From: Phaseolus vulgaris
Taxonomy: Eukaryota > Streptophyta > Magnoliopsida > Fabales > Fabaceae
Reading direction: 5' to 3'
DNA length: 64,000 bases
Assembly: GCF_000499845.2 (NCBI RefSeq)
Contig: NC_023749.2
Location: 39,784,368-39,848,367 of the forward strand
Positions 20,721-30,830 of the stretch are shown here, in pieces. Both the position numbers and the translations under genes were made by a program. Each line of letters begins with the position of its first letter. The first letter of the stretch is position 1. Under the pieces are notes generated by a model. The model saw only the letters and a program-made list of their open reading frames with translations, did no database searches and was not told the origin of the DNA.

Positions 20721-21056
20721 TTGGGATGTTCGTATGATTGCCTTTATGTCTTTGCCACATACGATTCTGCTTGTGCGTTCTCATTCTCACCTTTTCCCTT
20801 CACGCGCTTCGGTTATTTTATCTGTGTTCTGCCTATTTCTTTCACTTCGTTGGGCGGTTTTGTATGATCGGGAAAGGTTGCACGTCAACCCTCACGCCCA
20901 TGGAGAGGCTCACTTAGTGACGCCGCAACGTCCACGGGATGTCTCTGATACTGAAAGGTCATTTCTTTGATCCTTAACACTCGGCGCCCACGCCTAAGGA
21001 GAGGCCTGCTACAGCAGCACCGTGTCGTCCCGGGTGTCTAAAACGCTGAGTGCTAT
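20721..21056 (+). other. spacer with two diverged direct repeats, element B
   Basis: Aligns with 55060-55340 of D. Two related ~90-base units each carry GCCCA(T/C)G...GGAGAGGC and a later GTGTCT-type word (about 20895 and 20975). No convincing coding frame. Confidence 0.5.
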
Positions 21057-21450
21057 GGGGGGGGGGGGGGTCTGTTCCCTCCATGGTCTTTCCTTCCCAT
21101 AGGTATCGGGGAACGCCCTGCCAGTGATTCGCTGGCGTTTGGCGGTCTCGTTTCCCTCCGCAGTCTTTCCTACCTGTGGGTATCGGGGAGGCGACGCCTG
21201 TGACTAACTTTGCCTTCTTGGATTTCGTCTCCCTCCACAGTCTTTCCTACCTATGGGTATCGGGGAGGCGATGCCTGTGACTAACTTTGCTTTCTCTGGT
21301 CTCGTCTCCCTCCACAGTCTTTCCTACCTGTGGGTATCGGGGAAGCGACGCCAGCAATTAACTCTGCTTCCTTCACTTTCGTCTCCCTCCACGGTCTTTC
21401 CTACCTGTGGGTATCGGGGAGGCGACGCCCGTGACATCTCACGCTGGCGT
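21057..21450 (+). repeat. poly-G run and ~75-base tandem repeats, element B
   Basis: Fourteen Gs at 21057-21070 are followed by five units of about 75 bases. Each contains CCCTCC..(G)TCTTTCC and TACC(T/C)(G/A)TGGGTATCGGGGA and usually ends GGCGACGCC. Three such units occur in D (55353-55570), and a single related copy lies in every B/D/E LTR. Confidence 0.85.
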
Positions 21451-22031
21451 CGCCCTTCACATCCTTCCGGGCGACACCTCGGGCGTTTCCTTTACTTCGA
21501 CATTGACTTTGATTCTTGCCTTGGTCGATGCCTGATGGCTGCGAAGGACTCAAAGCTTTGTCTGCGCCATCCACGTGGCGCTCCTTGTATAGCCGATGGG
21601 ACGTTCCATCATTCGACTTCATGCACGTGGCGCTGCTTGTATGGTTGATGGGGCATCTAGTCATTCCATTAAGTTCTGACTCCTGCTGTACTCCTGGCTC
21701 ACTTTCGACGGCGCATCGTACCATTGGATATTCTGCTGATACGACGTTTTCTGATTTAAACTAGTGGTGCCAGCGTCATCCTTTCGTCTTCTGCCACGTG
21801 TATCAATCGTGCGGTGCATCCATTCGCGTCGTTTGGCGCTCTAACCGCTTTATTTAACTCTTCAAACTCTGGAACTATCTTCATCATTTTCTCACTCTTC
21901 ATAACCTACTTGCGTTCTTTCTTCTTGCACCCTTCCTTCTTGCACCCTTTCTTCTCTGTCGAAGGGTTGTTCTAACCTTCGCTCCCCTCGCTCAACTCTT
22001 GCATTTCTGGCAATCCTGATCTTGTTAAAGA
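21451..22031 (+). promoter_or_regulatory. upstream region of antisense gene 2, element B
   Basis: CACGTG cores at 21572-21577, near 21625 and near 21794 (GCCACGTGT), an AT-rich TTTATTTAAC near 21850, then a pyrimidine-rich leader up to the ATG at 22032. Element D has the same layout (55720-56145). The promoter role is inferred from position and motif conservation. Confidence 0.45.
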
Positions 22032-22995
22032 ATGTCTTCTCACGATGCTTCCTCCAGGGTCCGTCCCAAAGACTTGTACCCTTGGGCTTCGAGTGAACTT
22101 CTTGACGAGTATTCGTGCTTGCTCTCTACCAGGGCCATACGGGAACACAAAGGGGATTCGTGTTCCTATGACTACTGGGCCTTCGCGAGGAGGCATGATG
22201 ACGACATCGCTGTGCTCCCTTGCACTCTAGGGGAGCCAGTATGTGGAGACGAACGGGCCAACGGAGGGGTTCCTTTCTTTTACTTTTACCAGGTGGTGTT
22301 CAAGACCATCGGAGTGCGCTTACCCTTCTCCCGATTCGAGAAGGAACTGCTGACGGAGATCAACGTGGCTCTGGCCCAGTTATACCCCAACAGCTGGGCC
22401 TTTGTCAAAGCCTTCGACATCCTCTTCGGGTTTCTGGGTTGTGCACCCTCGGTTGACCTCTTTCTCCACTTCTTTGAGGTGAAGAGGCAGAGACACAACC
22501 TCTGGGTAACTCTCAGCAATGTACCCGGAAGAGTTCTCTTCACACCCTTTCAAAGCTCGTTTACGGGGTGGAAAGGCCGGTTCTTCAAGATCTGCCGTAC
22601 TGATCTTGTTCCCGACGCTCTGGATGGGTTTCCGCTGTACTGGGTGAGAGAGGAAAAGGTCCTCAAAGCCAAACCCCTCAAGAATCTGGCTCCAAGTGAT
22701 CAAATAGCTTGCCGGATTGTTGCTGAGGAGGGAGGTTTTGACTCTGCCACGGTGATCAGCCTGGAGTTCAACGCTGGGACTCTTGAGAAGTACATATGTA
22801 AGACCCACTGCCTTAGGAAACTCGACCTTCGTTACTTCTAACTGTGCTTGTCTTTCTTCATGGTGTCTCTAACACATCTTTTCCCCTGGTGCAGGTTCGA
22901 AAATAAACCAAGAAAAGAGGACACGACTTACTCGAGCGCTGCGGGCTAGAAAAGGGGCTTCGCCTTCCTCCAGTGATGACTCTGATGAGCGCTGA
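22032..22995 (+). CDS. antisense gene 2 (Transposase_28-like), intact two-exon frame
   Basis: Exon 1 is 22032-22797 and exon 2 is 22895-22995. Donor TAT|GTAAGA and acceptor GGTGCAG|GTTCG give a 97-base intron in phase 1; without splicing a stop at 22841 ends the frame. The spliced product is 288 residues: KDLYPWASSELLDE, then LPFSRFEKELLTEINVALAQ and LYPNSWAFVKAFDILFGFLG, then DGFPLYWVREEK, ending with a basic stretch (KINQEKRTRLTRALRARK) and an acidic tail. The ATG is the first in frame and is shared with D. It lies opposite gag-pol of a copy that has lost its reverse transcriptase, yet shows no stop or frameshift. Function unknown; the family name implies a transposon link but no catalytic motif is visible. 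Confidence 0.8.
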
Positions 22996-23400
22996 GAAGT
23001 GTCTTGTTTGTGTTTTTGCATGATTTGTAGCGTTTACTCCGTTTGTACTGCTCCCAATGTATTGAACATTGCTTGTAACAACAGCTTTTCAATGTCATAC
23101 TTGATTTTCGTAACGCTACTTCACTTTGCATATGCTTCATGTACTGCGCGCTTTCCTTTCATCTCGTTCTTCCAACGATGCATGTCTTCACTTGGGCGAC
23201 GCCTGCTCGGGGCAACGCCCTTATCGAGGCGGCGCCTTCTTTCTGGGCGACGCCAGGACCTAGGCGACGCCTTCTTTCTTGGCGACGCCATGGCCTGGGC
23301 GGCGCATCACATAATCTTCAAACAAGGAAAGATAAAGGCTGAAAGCCAAGGCACTTTTTTTTCTCAAACTGGTTTTTCCTTTTATTAGGGTGACCTCATT
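22996..23400 (+). repeat. 3' flank of antisense gene 2 with GGCG(A/T)CGCC repeats
   Basis: After the stop, about 190 bases of AT-rich 3' sequence lead to a cluster of GGCGACGCC-type words (23190-23310), equivalent to 57290-57410 in D. No gene. Confidence 0.6.
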
Positions 23401-23430
23401 AAAAAACCCCCGAGGGGGAAAAAGAGCGTC
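23401..23430 (-). terminator. conserved post-pol hairpin, element B
   Basis: CCCCC-GA-GGGGG stem at 23407-23418 between A-rich flanks, about 50 bases beyond the pol stop. Counterpart of 13140-13151 in element A and 57504-57515 in D. Confidence 0.5.
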
Positions 23431-23466
23431 CCCTTCAACTAAATTGTTACATACTGCTTACATAAG

Positions 23467-25570
23467 TCAACTGAAATAAAATTTTAAGTTGGTTGCATTC
23501 CAACTGCGCGGGATAGGGCCTCCATCTAAAGTCTCCAGGTTGTACGAACCATTGCCCTTAGCCTCAGTAACCCTGAAGGGCCCGGTCCACTTGGGAGACA
23601 GCTTATTCTCCAACTCGTATGGGTGGGCTTTCCTCATCACTAGGTCGCCCACCTGAAACTGTCGCGGCTTGACCTTAGAGCTATATTGCCGCTCTATTCT
23701 TCTCTTCATCGCTTCAGCTTTTATTCTAGCTTCTTCCCTGGCTTCTTCTAGCAGATCCAGGTTTACCCGCCTCCCCTCATTGGACTCCTCCACCACGAAG
23801 TTTTGAAAACGTGGTGAGCTTTCATGTATTTCTACTGGAATCATCGCGTCCGAACCGTACACCAAACTGAAGGGCGTCTCCATAGTAGAGGATTGGGGCG
23901 TGGTGTGATATGCCCATACAATCCTTGGCACCTCTTCCGCCCACGCCCCTTTGGCTTTCTCTAACCTTCTTTTTAACCCCCTCAGCAGAACTCTGTTTGC
24001 CGACTCTACTTGTCCATTGGTCTGGGGGTGTTCAACCGACGCGAACACTTGTTTGATTCCTACTTCAGCACACAGATTTCTCAACTGCTGACTGGCAAAC
24101 TGGGTCCCATTGTCAGATATCAGGCGCCTAGGTACGCCAAAGCGACACACAATGTTTCTCCACACGAAATGCTGTACCTTATGCGCAGTGATCTGTGCCA
24201 CAGGCTCTGCCTCTATCCACTTAGTGAAGTATTCGATGGCGACGATCAGATTCGATGGCGACGATCAGATACTTCATCTGCCTGATTGCCAGTGGGAAAG
24301 GGCCCAGGATGTCAATTCCCCATGTATGGAAAGGCCACAGGCTGTATATGGACCGCAACTCTTCTGGCGGCGCCTTGTGCCAATCGGCGTGCTTTTGGCA
24401 TTGCTTACACCGCTGGGCGTGCCGTGCGCAATCCCCTTTCACTGTCGGCCAGAAGAAACCTGCGCGTATTACCTTGGAGGCTAAGGACCTTCCTCCTACA
24501 TGGCTTCCGCAGATGCCTTCGTGTAGCTCCGCCATTATCCTGGTGCACTCATCGCCACTGACGCATGTTAGGATAGGGTGAGTGAAGCCGTGCCTGAACA
24601 GCACCCCATCCACCAAAGTATATCTTGCAGCATTTCTTTTGACTTTTTTACCCTCTTCAGGGTCCACTGGAAGAGCCCCATCCGCCAGGTATCGTTTATA
24701 GGGCGTCATCCAAGTGTCTCCCTTGGACAAAACACAGACCTGCATCTGCTCTTCCTCAGGCACACCCGCGTATATGCTGATGCGGGGCGCCCTCTGCGTA
24801 TCTTGGGTCAAAGAGGAGTGACTCCTCGGCCTTCCCCTTGATGTATAAACTTGGAGGACATCCACCCTGTTGTCTTCCACGAATCGACGCGGGGCTTTGA
24901 GAGTCTCCTGGATCACTGTCCTCTGTCTACCCCCCTTGCCTGAGTTGGCCAGCTTTGCGAGCAGGTCAGCTTTGGCATTCTGCTCCCTCGGGACATGTAT
25001 CAGCTCACGCGCGTCGAACGCCCCCTTCAATAACTGGACGTATTTCAGATACGCCGCCATCTGTGGGTCCTTCGCCTGGAATTCACCCGACACCTGCCCC
25101 GTAATCAACTGAGAGTCGCTCTTCACCAGGAGGTTCTGTGCGCCCATCTCCTTGGCCAAGAGCATTCCTGCTATCAGGGCTTCATATTCTGCCTGATTGT
25201 TACTTGCCTTGAAGGCAAAACGCAAGGCCTGCTCGATCAGTATGCCGTCGGGTCCTTCCAACACTATTCCCGCACCGCTCCCTTGTTGGTTTGAAGAGCC
25301 ATCAACCGAGAGCAGCCACTGCGAACTCGCCTCCACCTCTTGCTCACCTCCGGGCAAAAGTTCTGCTACAAAATCCGCGTACACCTGCCCTTTGATGGAT
25401 CCTATAGGCTCGTACTGGATGTCGAATTCTGACAGTTCCACTGCCCAGCGTACCATTCTTCCTGCCACATCGGGTTTCTGCAGCACTTTCTGTATAGGGA
25501 GGTTGGTCATCACCACCACCGTAAAACTGTGGAAGTAATGACGGAGCCTCCTAGCAGAGAACATCCCGTA
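23467..25570 (-). pseudogene. RNase H, aRNase H and integrase of element B
   Basis: Starts abruptly inside the first RNase H (MFSARRLRHYFHSF) because the reverse transcriptase is deleted. It continues through the archaeal-type RNase H (LSVDGSSNQQGSGAG; NNQAEYEALIAG) to integrase with HEGICGSH, CKQC, GIDILGPF, SDNGTQF and QVESANR, ending KWTGPFRV and NLKFYFS. A 19-base tandem duplication (24231-24249 and 24250-24268) shifts the frame inside the integrase core, after MKYLIVAIE. It otherwise remains close to D and A. Confidence 0.9.
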
Positions 25571-27150
25571 TAGGGACTCAACAGATCGGGGGACAACCGT
25601 AACTTATTAAAGGTCGACAGAAACATGACGTCTGCCGAGCTTCCTTAATCAACAAGCACTCTGTGGACCTTCCTTCCGGCTGTGACAACTGAGATGACAA
25701 CGGGATCGTTGTCGTGGGGCACCACATCTCGGAGATCTCTTCTTGTGAACACAATATCTGACTCCCAGGGCTCCCCCGAGAGCCTCTCCTCGATTGAATT
25801 CACCCCCCTCGCGTATTTCTTCCGCTGGGAGGCGGTGGGTCCTCCGCCTGATAAACCTCCAGCAATGGTGTGGACCTCGCCAAGCACAGGCATCTCGTGT
25901 GCTGGCTCATCTGCCGGCGGCGGCAAGGTGGCGGTCGTTGTGGAATCTGCGACATAATCTTTCAAAAACCCAGTCCTCACCAGCTCATCTAGCTGGTAAC
26001 CCAACGACAGGCAATTATCAATTTGGTGCCCGAAAGCCTCGTGGAATTCGCACCAAGAGTCTTTACGGGGCCCTAACACCTTGTCGGTCTTCGCCGGTCG
26101 CCTCAGCCTCTCAGCTATGTTGGGCACGGCGATCAAATCCTTCAACTCAACCACGAAGTTGTACCTCACCGGTCTTGCTCTTTCTCTGGCGGGGCGTTCT
26201 CCTCCTGCTGGGCCCCGGGGCTAGGGCTTTCTGGCCTCGTAGGGGCGTCTCGCCTCTGGCTTCTTTCTCCCCGTCGTGGTCTCATTGACTCTGACGGGTT
26301 GAACTCGCGCCGGTCCCCTCGGGCGTGAGGGCACGGCGCTGGTGCGCTTCACACATACCTCCCCTTCCGAAGCAATATGCTCTACTGCCCTGCGCCGTAA
26401 TTCAGCGAAAGTCCTAGGGCGATTGCGGATAATGGATTCTCCGAAGGGGCCGGGGCACACGCCTTTCACAAATGCGTACACGATCATAGGCTCCTCTGTT
26501 GTGCCAACCTTCACGACCTGGGCCCCGAAGCGATTGATATACTCCTTCAGGGTCTCCCCCTGATACTGCTTCACGTCAAACAGGTCGTAGGAGACCGGCG
26601 GCGGGGCCTTGTTGGCTAAGTACTGTTCTCGGAACAATCGCGACAACTGGCGGAAAGATGTGATATGACCTTCTGGGAGGCTAATGAACCAGTCCATAGC
26701 CATCCCGGTCAGGGTGCTCATGAAGAGCTTGCACTTGGCAGCATCGGAACCGCCTATCAGGACCATCTGCGTGTGAAATGCAGCCAGGTGCGTCTCTGGG
26801 TCCTCCATCCCGGTGAAGATCACCTTGGGTCCCGCGAACGTGTTCGGGATCGCTGCGTCTAGGATCTCCTGTGAGAAAGGAGTGGAAAACTCCCTTGGTG
26901 GGGAATGGTTCTCCATCTCGTCGTGCCCAGGCCGCCTCCTATCGTTTCTCAGGCCCTGGCGCAACTCCTCATTCACACGGTGGAGCTCTTCGTTCCGCTC
27001 ATGCGAGGCGTCAAGGTCTGCCTGCATGCGTTCCTGCTCCATTTTCGAATCCGCCATGTCCTGCTGCAGCCTCCTCATTATTTCCAGGACCTGCTGCATG
27101 GATAGGTCTGCTGGGGCTGCGCGTGCTGCTCTTCGTCTGGTGGGGGCCAT
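25571..27150 (-). pseudogene. Gag and start of protease of element B
   Basis: ATG at 27150 gives MAPTRRRAARAAPADLSMQQ, then a coiled coil and the Gag core (GMAMDWFISLPEGHI; SYDLFDVKQYQGETL). TAG at 26221-26223 replaces a Gln codon (KP-Q-PR in E). The frame then continues with FVVELKDLIAVPNIAERLRR, WCEFHEAFGHQIDNC and HTIAGGLSGGGPT. The protease active site has TAA (25645-25647) where D-Q-GSSADV has CAA. The frame breaks off near SPYTGC at ~25571, directly joined to RNase H: the rest of protease and all reverse transcriptase (about 1.7 kb in E) are missing. Confidence 0.9.
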
Positions 27151-27227
27151 TGTCACTCCAAACTCCTTCAGGGCTACTGTAACCTGGTAGATTTTTCTCG
27201 AACTTGTGATGGGACTGATGTTTTATA

Positions 27228-27250
27228 TCGGCCCCACGGTGGGCGCCAAA
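27228..27250 (-). other. primer binding site of element B
   Basis: Complement of TTTGGCGCCCACCGTGGGG lies directly inside the 5' LTR (27251). Identical to the site of element E at 32027. Confidence 0.8.
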
Positions 27251-28488
27251 TGTTCCGTCCGGTTGACCGGGACATCTTCGTGCGCGACCTCAACCGTCAG
27301 CTAGGGACTCCTTCCCACTGGTTGCCTGTGGATTCCTGCAAAAAAGAGGAAAAAGAGGCGCCCTAGCGGCCGTGTGCACTCCGACGCTCAAGTCAGCCAG
27401 CAAGAAACACAAAAAACTGTCCACCTGAGTATTTGAGCACCGCGTATGGCACTCTGAAGGTGGTAAAGAACTGTGTATGTGTGTGTGCTGTCTCTTTCAG
27501 GCAAAAATATTCCCCAGTCACTTGTACGTAACCTTGAAGCACGAGCAAGCAACTAGAGAGTTCTCTAATAAATTTGCCGAAAGTTCCAACCCTTTTTCCA
27601 ACATTCCCTGCGCTATTTAAACTACCCAAGCATTTAAAGCGCCTTAAAGCGCTTTTAATCACAAACGTAACGCGCTCATTAAAGCGTTTAATTAGAAAAC
27701 GTAGCGCATTTAAGACGTTGAAACGCTTGGGAGCCATTATAGTACCTGAATGCTCGAAAGGGAAACTGTATTGAATGACTTTTAATTACCTGGCACCTGA
27801 CTGAAGGGTGTTTCCATTCTGGCATGGTTGTTGTACACGTGGAGGGCCTCACGACGCCGTGACCCCATCTGGGGGCGTTTCTGCCCATCTAGGGACGTTT
27901 CTACGTTTGAGTCCTCCTGCTTGGGAGTGCTACTGCGCTAGGGGTGGCTTTTTGGGTGCCAACTCATGCCCCCAAGTATCTAGCCACTTACTTTGAGAGC
28001 GTATCTGCCTTCCTCTCGCACCCTGCACCCGGTTACCCTGGGCGTGACCTTCCTCTTGGGTCGTATCTGTCCCGAAGGCGTCTCTGGGGCGGCAGGGGTA
28101 CTTCACGAGTCAGGCTGCCCTTCACTGGTACTATCACTATGGCCTTGAAGCCACCTTTTCCTTCTCTTTATCACTTTCCCGAGATATCGGGACCTGAGGC
28201 TTTCCCACGACGTCGCTCCCTCCATGGTCTTTCCTACCCATGGGTATCGGGGAACCACACCGTGATTGCCTTGTTTTTACACTGTTTGATCTGGCGACGC
28301 CCTAGTTGGGCGACACCTTCACCTGGGCGACGCCTTCACCTAGGCGACGCCTTGCCTTGGCGACGCTTCCTCTTGGCGATGCTGGCATTTGGCGTCTCTC
28401 CACCTAGGCGACGCCTTGCGTTGACTTTGACTCTTCAGCCGTTGACTTTGACCTTGATTTAGTCAACGCCCGGATACGGGACGGTACA
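27251..28488 (-). repeat. 5' LTR of Tat element B
   Basis: 1,238 bases. It differs from the 3' copy by about 20 substitutions, a 25-base segment (near 28195-28220) and one extra ~17-base GGCGACGCC unit (near 28325), which suggests repeat slippage. Confidence 0.93.
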
Positions 28489-29273
28489 GTTTTAGGAGGG
28501 AATTTTGAATTCTCTTAGCTTTATTTTTCAGCACCTTAGGCTATGAATAGAGGTGCTTCCTTTGTAAAATTCAGATTGGAATTAATCTAAGAAAACTCTA
28601 CTCAAATTTTGAGTGAACTTTGGAGAGCTTTGAGGCTTCTTCTCTAGTCTTATCTTGATGGATCAATGGAGTCCTCAAGTGGCGGCATCACTCTCATCTA
28701 GGAGCATTCCACACTTCTAGTGGCGAGATCATCCATCCTCCTTCCATCTTCATGAGCATTTCTTCTCTCCTTCCTTTCTTCTTTGTTAATTCTTTGTTCT
28801 AAGCTTGTTGTCTTGTTTTTGGTTCGGCTGTTCTTAATTTTCCAGCACCTATGTTTTGTTCTATGCCTTTTAATTTCATTTTGTTCGGTTGAAATGTGTT
28901 CTTATGCAATTCTGTTCGGTACTTCTTAATTCTACCTCTTTTGTTTGGTTCAATTTGACTATAATTGGTTCATCCAAATGAGTTTGGGATTTGGTACTAG
29001 TTTTTGGTGAGTTCTTGTCTTAGAACAATGATCCAACTCTAAGAAAAGTGCCTCTATAATGTCCAACTCAAGGTGATTCCTAAGAAGGTCAAGAACCTTT
29101 CTCTACATGGCTAGTGGAATCACATCATTAGGTACATTGATTTGCTTTCTGCTAGTCTCATGTATGAACCTTGTCATAGCTTCAGAATCTCCAGCAAACC
29201 AATTTTCCAGGATGCCTTGGCTGCTGTTAGATTGCTCCTTGGATTTCTTCTTTATGTGTGAAGATGATGCCAT

Positions 29274-29800
29274 TGCAAATCAGTTGTTCTCAGCACCTAT
29301 TCACAAATAGACAGTTCCAACTAGAGAGAAAAATTAGCATACAATTCATATGATTAATCATAACTAATTAAAGCAATAGTGTTGAAACCTGGACAGCTTG
29401 TAACAAGAAGCGAAAGTGTGAAAAGAAATTTGAAATAAACCAGATTAATATAGGGCAGAAGACATATTTCAAAGATCACGGGTTTTGAGAGCAGAATTAA
29501 GAGAAACAGATAAAGTACAGATTTTATTCTTGTGTGGTACAACAGGTGCAGATTTTGAATGATGCAAGAATATATTGGAAACATGTTTTTGCTTAGTAAA
29601 TCAAATCTGTTGCACAATCAATGTATCAAATCAGTTAGGATTTCAACACACAAATGTCATAAAACCAATGGTCAATAACCATAAAAGCAGTCAATGGTCA
29701 AGAAGATAGAGAAAAGAAATTATTTCTCTTTCCTAGTCAGGTCTGAGAATCTGTAACAGAAAAACAACACGTTAAACCACAAGATAACAAATTTAAAATT
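29274..29800 (-). other. spacer between pol and env-like gene of S1
   Basis: AT-rich, no open frame of note; the place fits the untranslated segment between pol and the env-like gene of a Sirevirus. Confidence 0.5.
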
Positions 29801-30638
29801 TCACTGCAGTGGACAATTTAAGCTAATGATACCTAATTCGTTTAATAGGAAGTAAAACCTATCTTTAGCAAGAGGTTTAGTAAACAGATCAGCCAATTGA
29901 AATTCAGTACCAATGAATTTAATATCACAAGTTCCATTAGCTATATGCTCTCTTAGAAAATGATGTCTAATTTCAATATGTTTAGTTCTTGAATGCATGA
30001 CAGGATTCTTAGACAGATTTATAGCACTAGTGTTATCACAATTTATAGGTATCTTGTTTAAGAGAATCCCAAAGTCACTTAGCTGTTGCCTTAGCCATAA
30101 TGTTTGAGCACAACAACTTCCAGCTACTATGTATTCTGCCTCTGCTGTAGAAAGTGCAACACAGGCTTGTTTCTTGCAATGCCATGAGATTAGACTTGAC
30201 CCAAGCATGTGACAAGTCCCACCTGTGCTCTTCCTATCAACCTTGCAACCTGCAAAGTCAGAATCTTAAAAACCAGTCAAGTTTAAGGAAACATTGTTTG
30301 GATACCATAGTCCAACATCTTTAGTCCCTTGCAAGTATTTCAGAATCCTCTTAGTTGCATTGTAATGTGATTCCTTTGGATCAGATTGATATCTAGCACA
30401 TAAGCATACAACAAACATAATGCCAGGCCTGCTAGTAGTTAAGTATAATAAAGAACCAATTAAAACCTTGTATTTTGATTGATCCACTGATTTTCCTGCA
30501 CAATCCTGATCCAGCTGGCAACTTGTTGAAATAGGAGTGTTGATTGCTTTGCACTGATCCATATCAAACTTCTTAAGCAACTCCTTGCAGTACTTTGCTT
30601 GATTTATGAAGATTCCATCCTTGAGTTGTTTCACTTGT
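29801..30638 (-). pseudogene. S1 Sirevirus-like pol: end of reverse transcriptase and RNase H
   Basis: Minus-strand copia-type pol end. It includes KQLKDGIFINQAKYCKELLK, YLTTSRPGIMF and RILKYLQGTKDVGLWY (30634-30266), then SSLISWHCKKQACVALSTAE followed by AEYIVAGSCCAQ (RNase H) and a tail ADLFTKPLAKDRF (30208-29801). A stop separates the two parts near 30266. The segment is cut at 30638 by a chromovirus LTR, so the catalytic YVDD and everything upstream are lost. It is the upstream partner of the env-like gene that continues at 29273. Confidence 0.85.
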
Positions 30639-30830
30639 TGATGGAGATCAAATAGGGGAGGCTTTTCTTAATGTAGGAAGAGGTCATTCACCCACACATT
30701 TGAAGTTCTTCCTTCTAGTCTTTTCAAAATTAAAAGAAGACATAAAATAAAGAGAGAATCAAGCCTAAAGCCAAAGAAGTCTATAAGCTTTCAAGAATGG
30801 GCTTCATTTAAATATCTCTCTTTATAGTTT
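30639..30830 (+). repeat. start of a chromovirus-type LTR, entered by element E
   Basis: TGATGGAGATCAAATAGGGG opens as in LTR H and C3, and the following ~150 bases match the LTR start of C. It stops at 30830 where element E begins. The rest was lost together with the 3' part of E, so target duplications cannot be tested. Confidence 0.7.

Larger units (their letters stand above)
18863..28488 (-). mobile_element. Ty3 Tat-lineage retrotransposon B, deleted for reverse transcriptase
   Basis: 9,626 bp bounded by LTRs 18863-20058 and 27251-28488 and by the duplication GTTTT (18858-18862, 28489-28493). gag-pol lies on the minus strand. About 1.7 kb, from the end of the protease to the first RNase H, is missing, so it is non-autonomous. 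The LTRs differ at about 20 sites plus two length changes (25 and 17 bases), roughly 1.7% by eye, so it is older than element A. The plus strand carries an antisense gene that is still open. Confidence 0.95.
6436..29127 (+). mobile_element. solo chromovirus-type LTR 'H', split by Tat elements A and B
   Basis: Three pieces (6436-6445, 18514-18862, 28494-29127) make one 993-bp LTR starting TGATGGAGATCAAG and ending GGAATCACATCA. It is flanked by the direct repeat TTAGG at 6431-6435 and 29128-29132. The ends match the LTRs of C (40970-48168) and C3, in opposite orientation. With no internal region beside it, it is a solo LTR left by recombination between two LTRs. It received element A at GAGAT and element B at GTTTT, so it is older than both. 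Confidence 0.85.
6023..29273 (-). pseudogene. Sirevirus env-like gene of S1, split by a nested insertion
   Basis: Two pieces on the minus strand, 29273-29128 and 6435-6023, join in frame across the solo LTR H and its nested elements. The ATG at 29273 opens MASSSHIKKKSKEQS and runs to KQINVP at the TTAGG duplication; the frame resumes at 6430 with VLEISWLREENL. Further on come FLEMTGNVYPDLVKVFY and a RLLAHIIT segment typical of the 'putative plant transposon protein' domain (Transposase_32-like) found in Sirevirus env-like genes. Its role in the element is unknown. The C-terminal half is missing: the gene runs into an LTR fragment at ~6022. It lies 3' of pol (29801-30638), as in Sireviruses. 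Confidence 0.8.
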
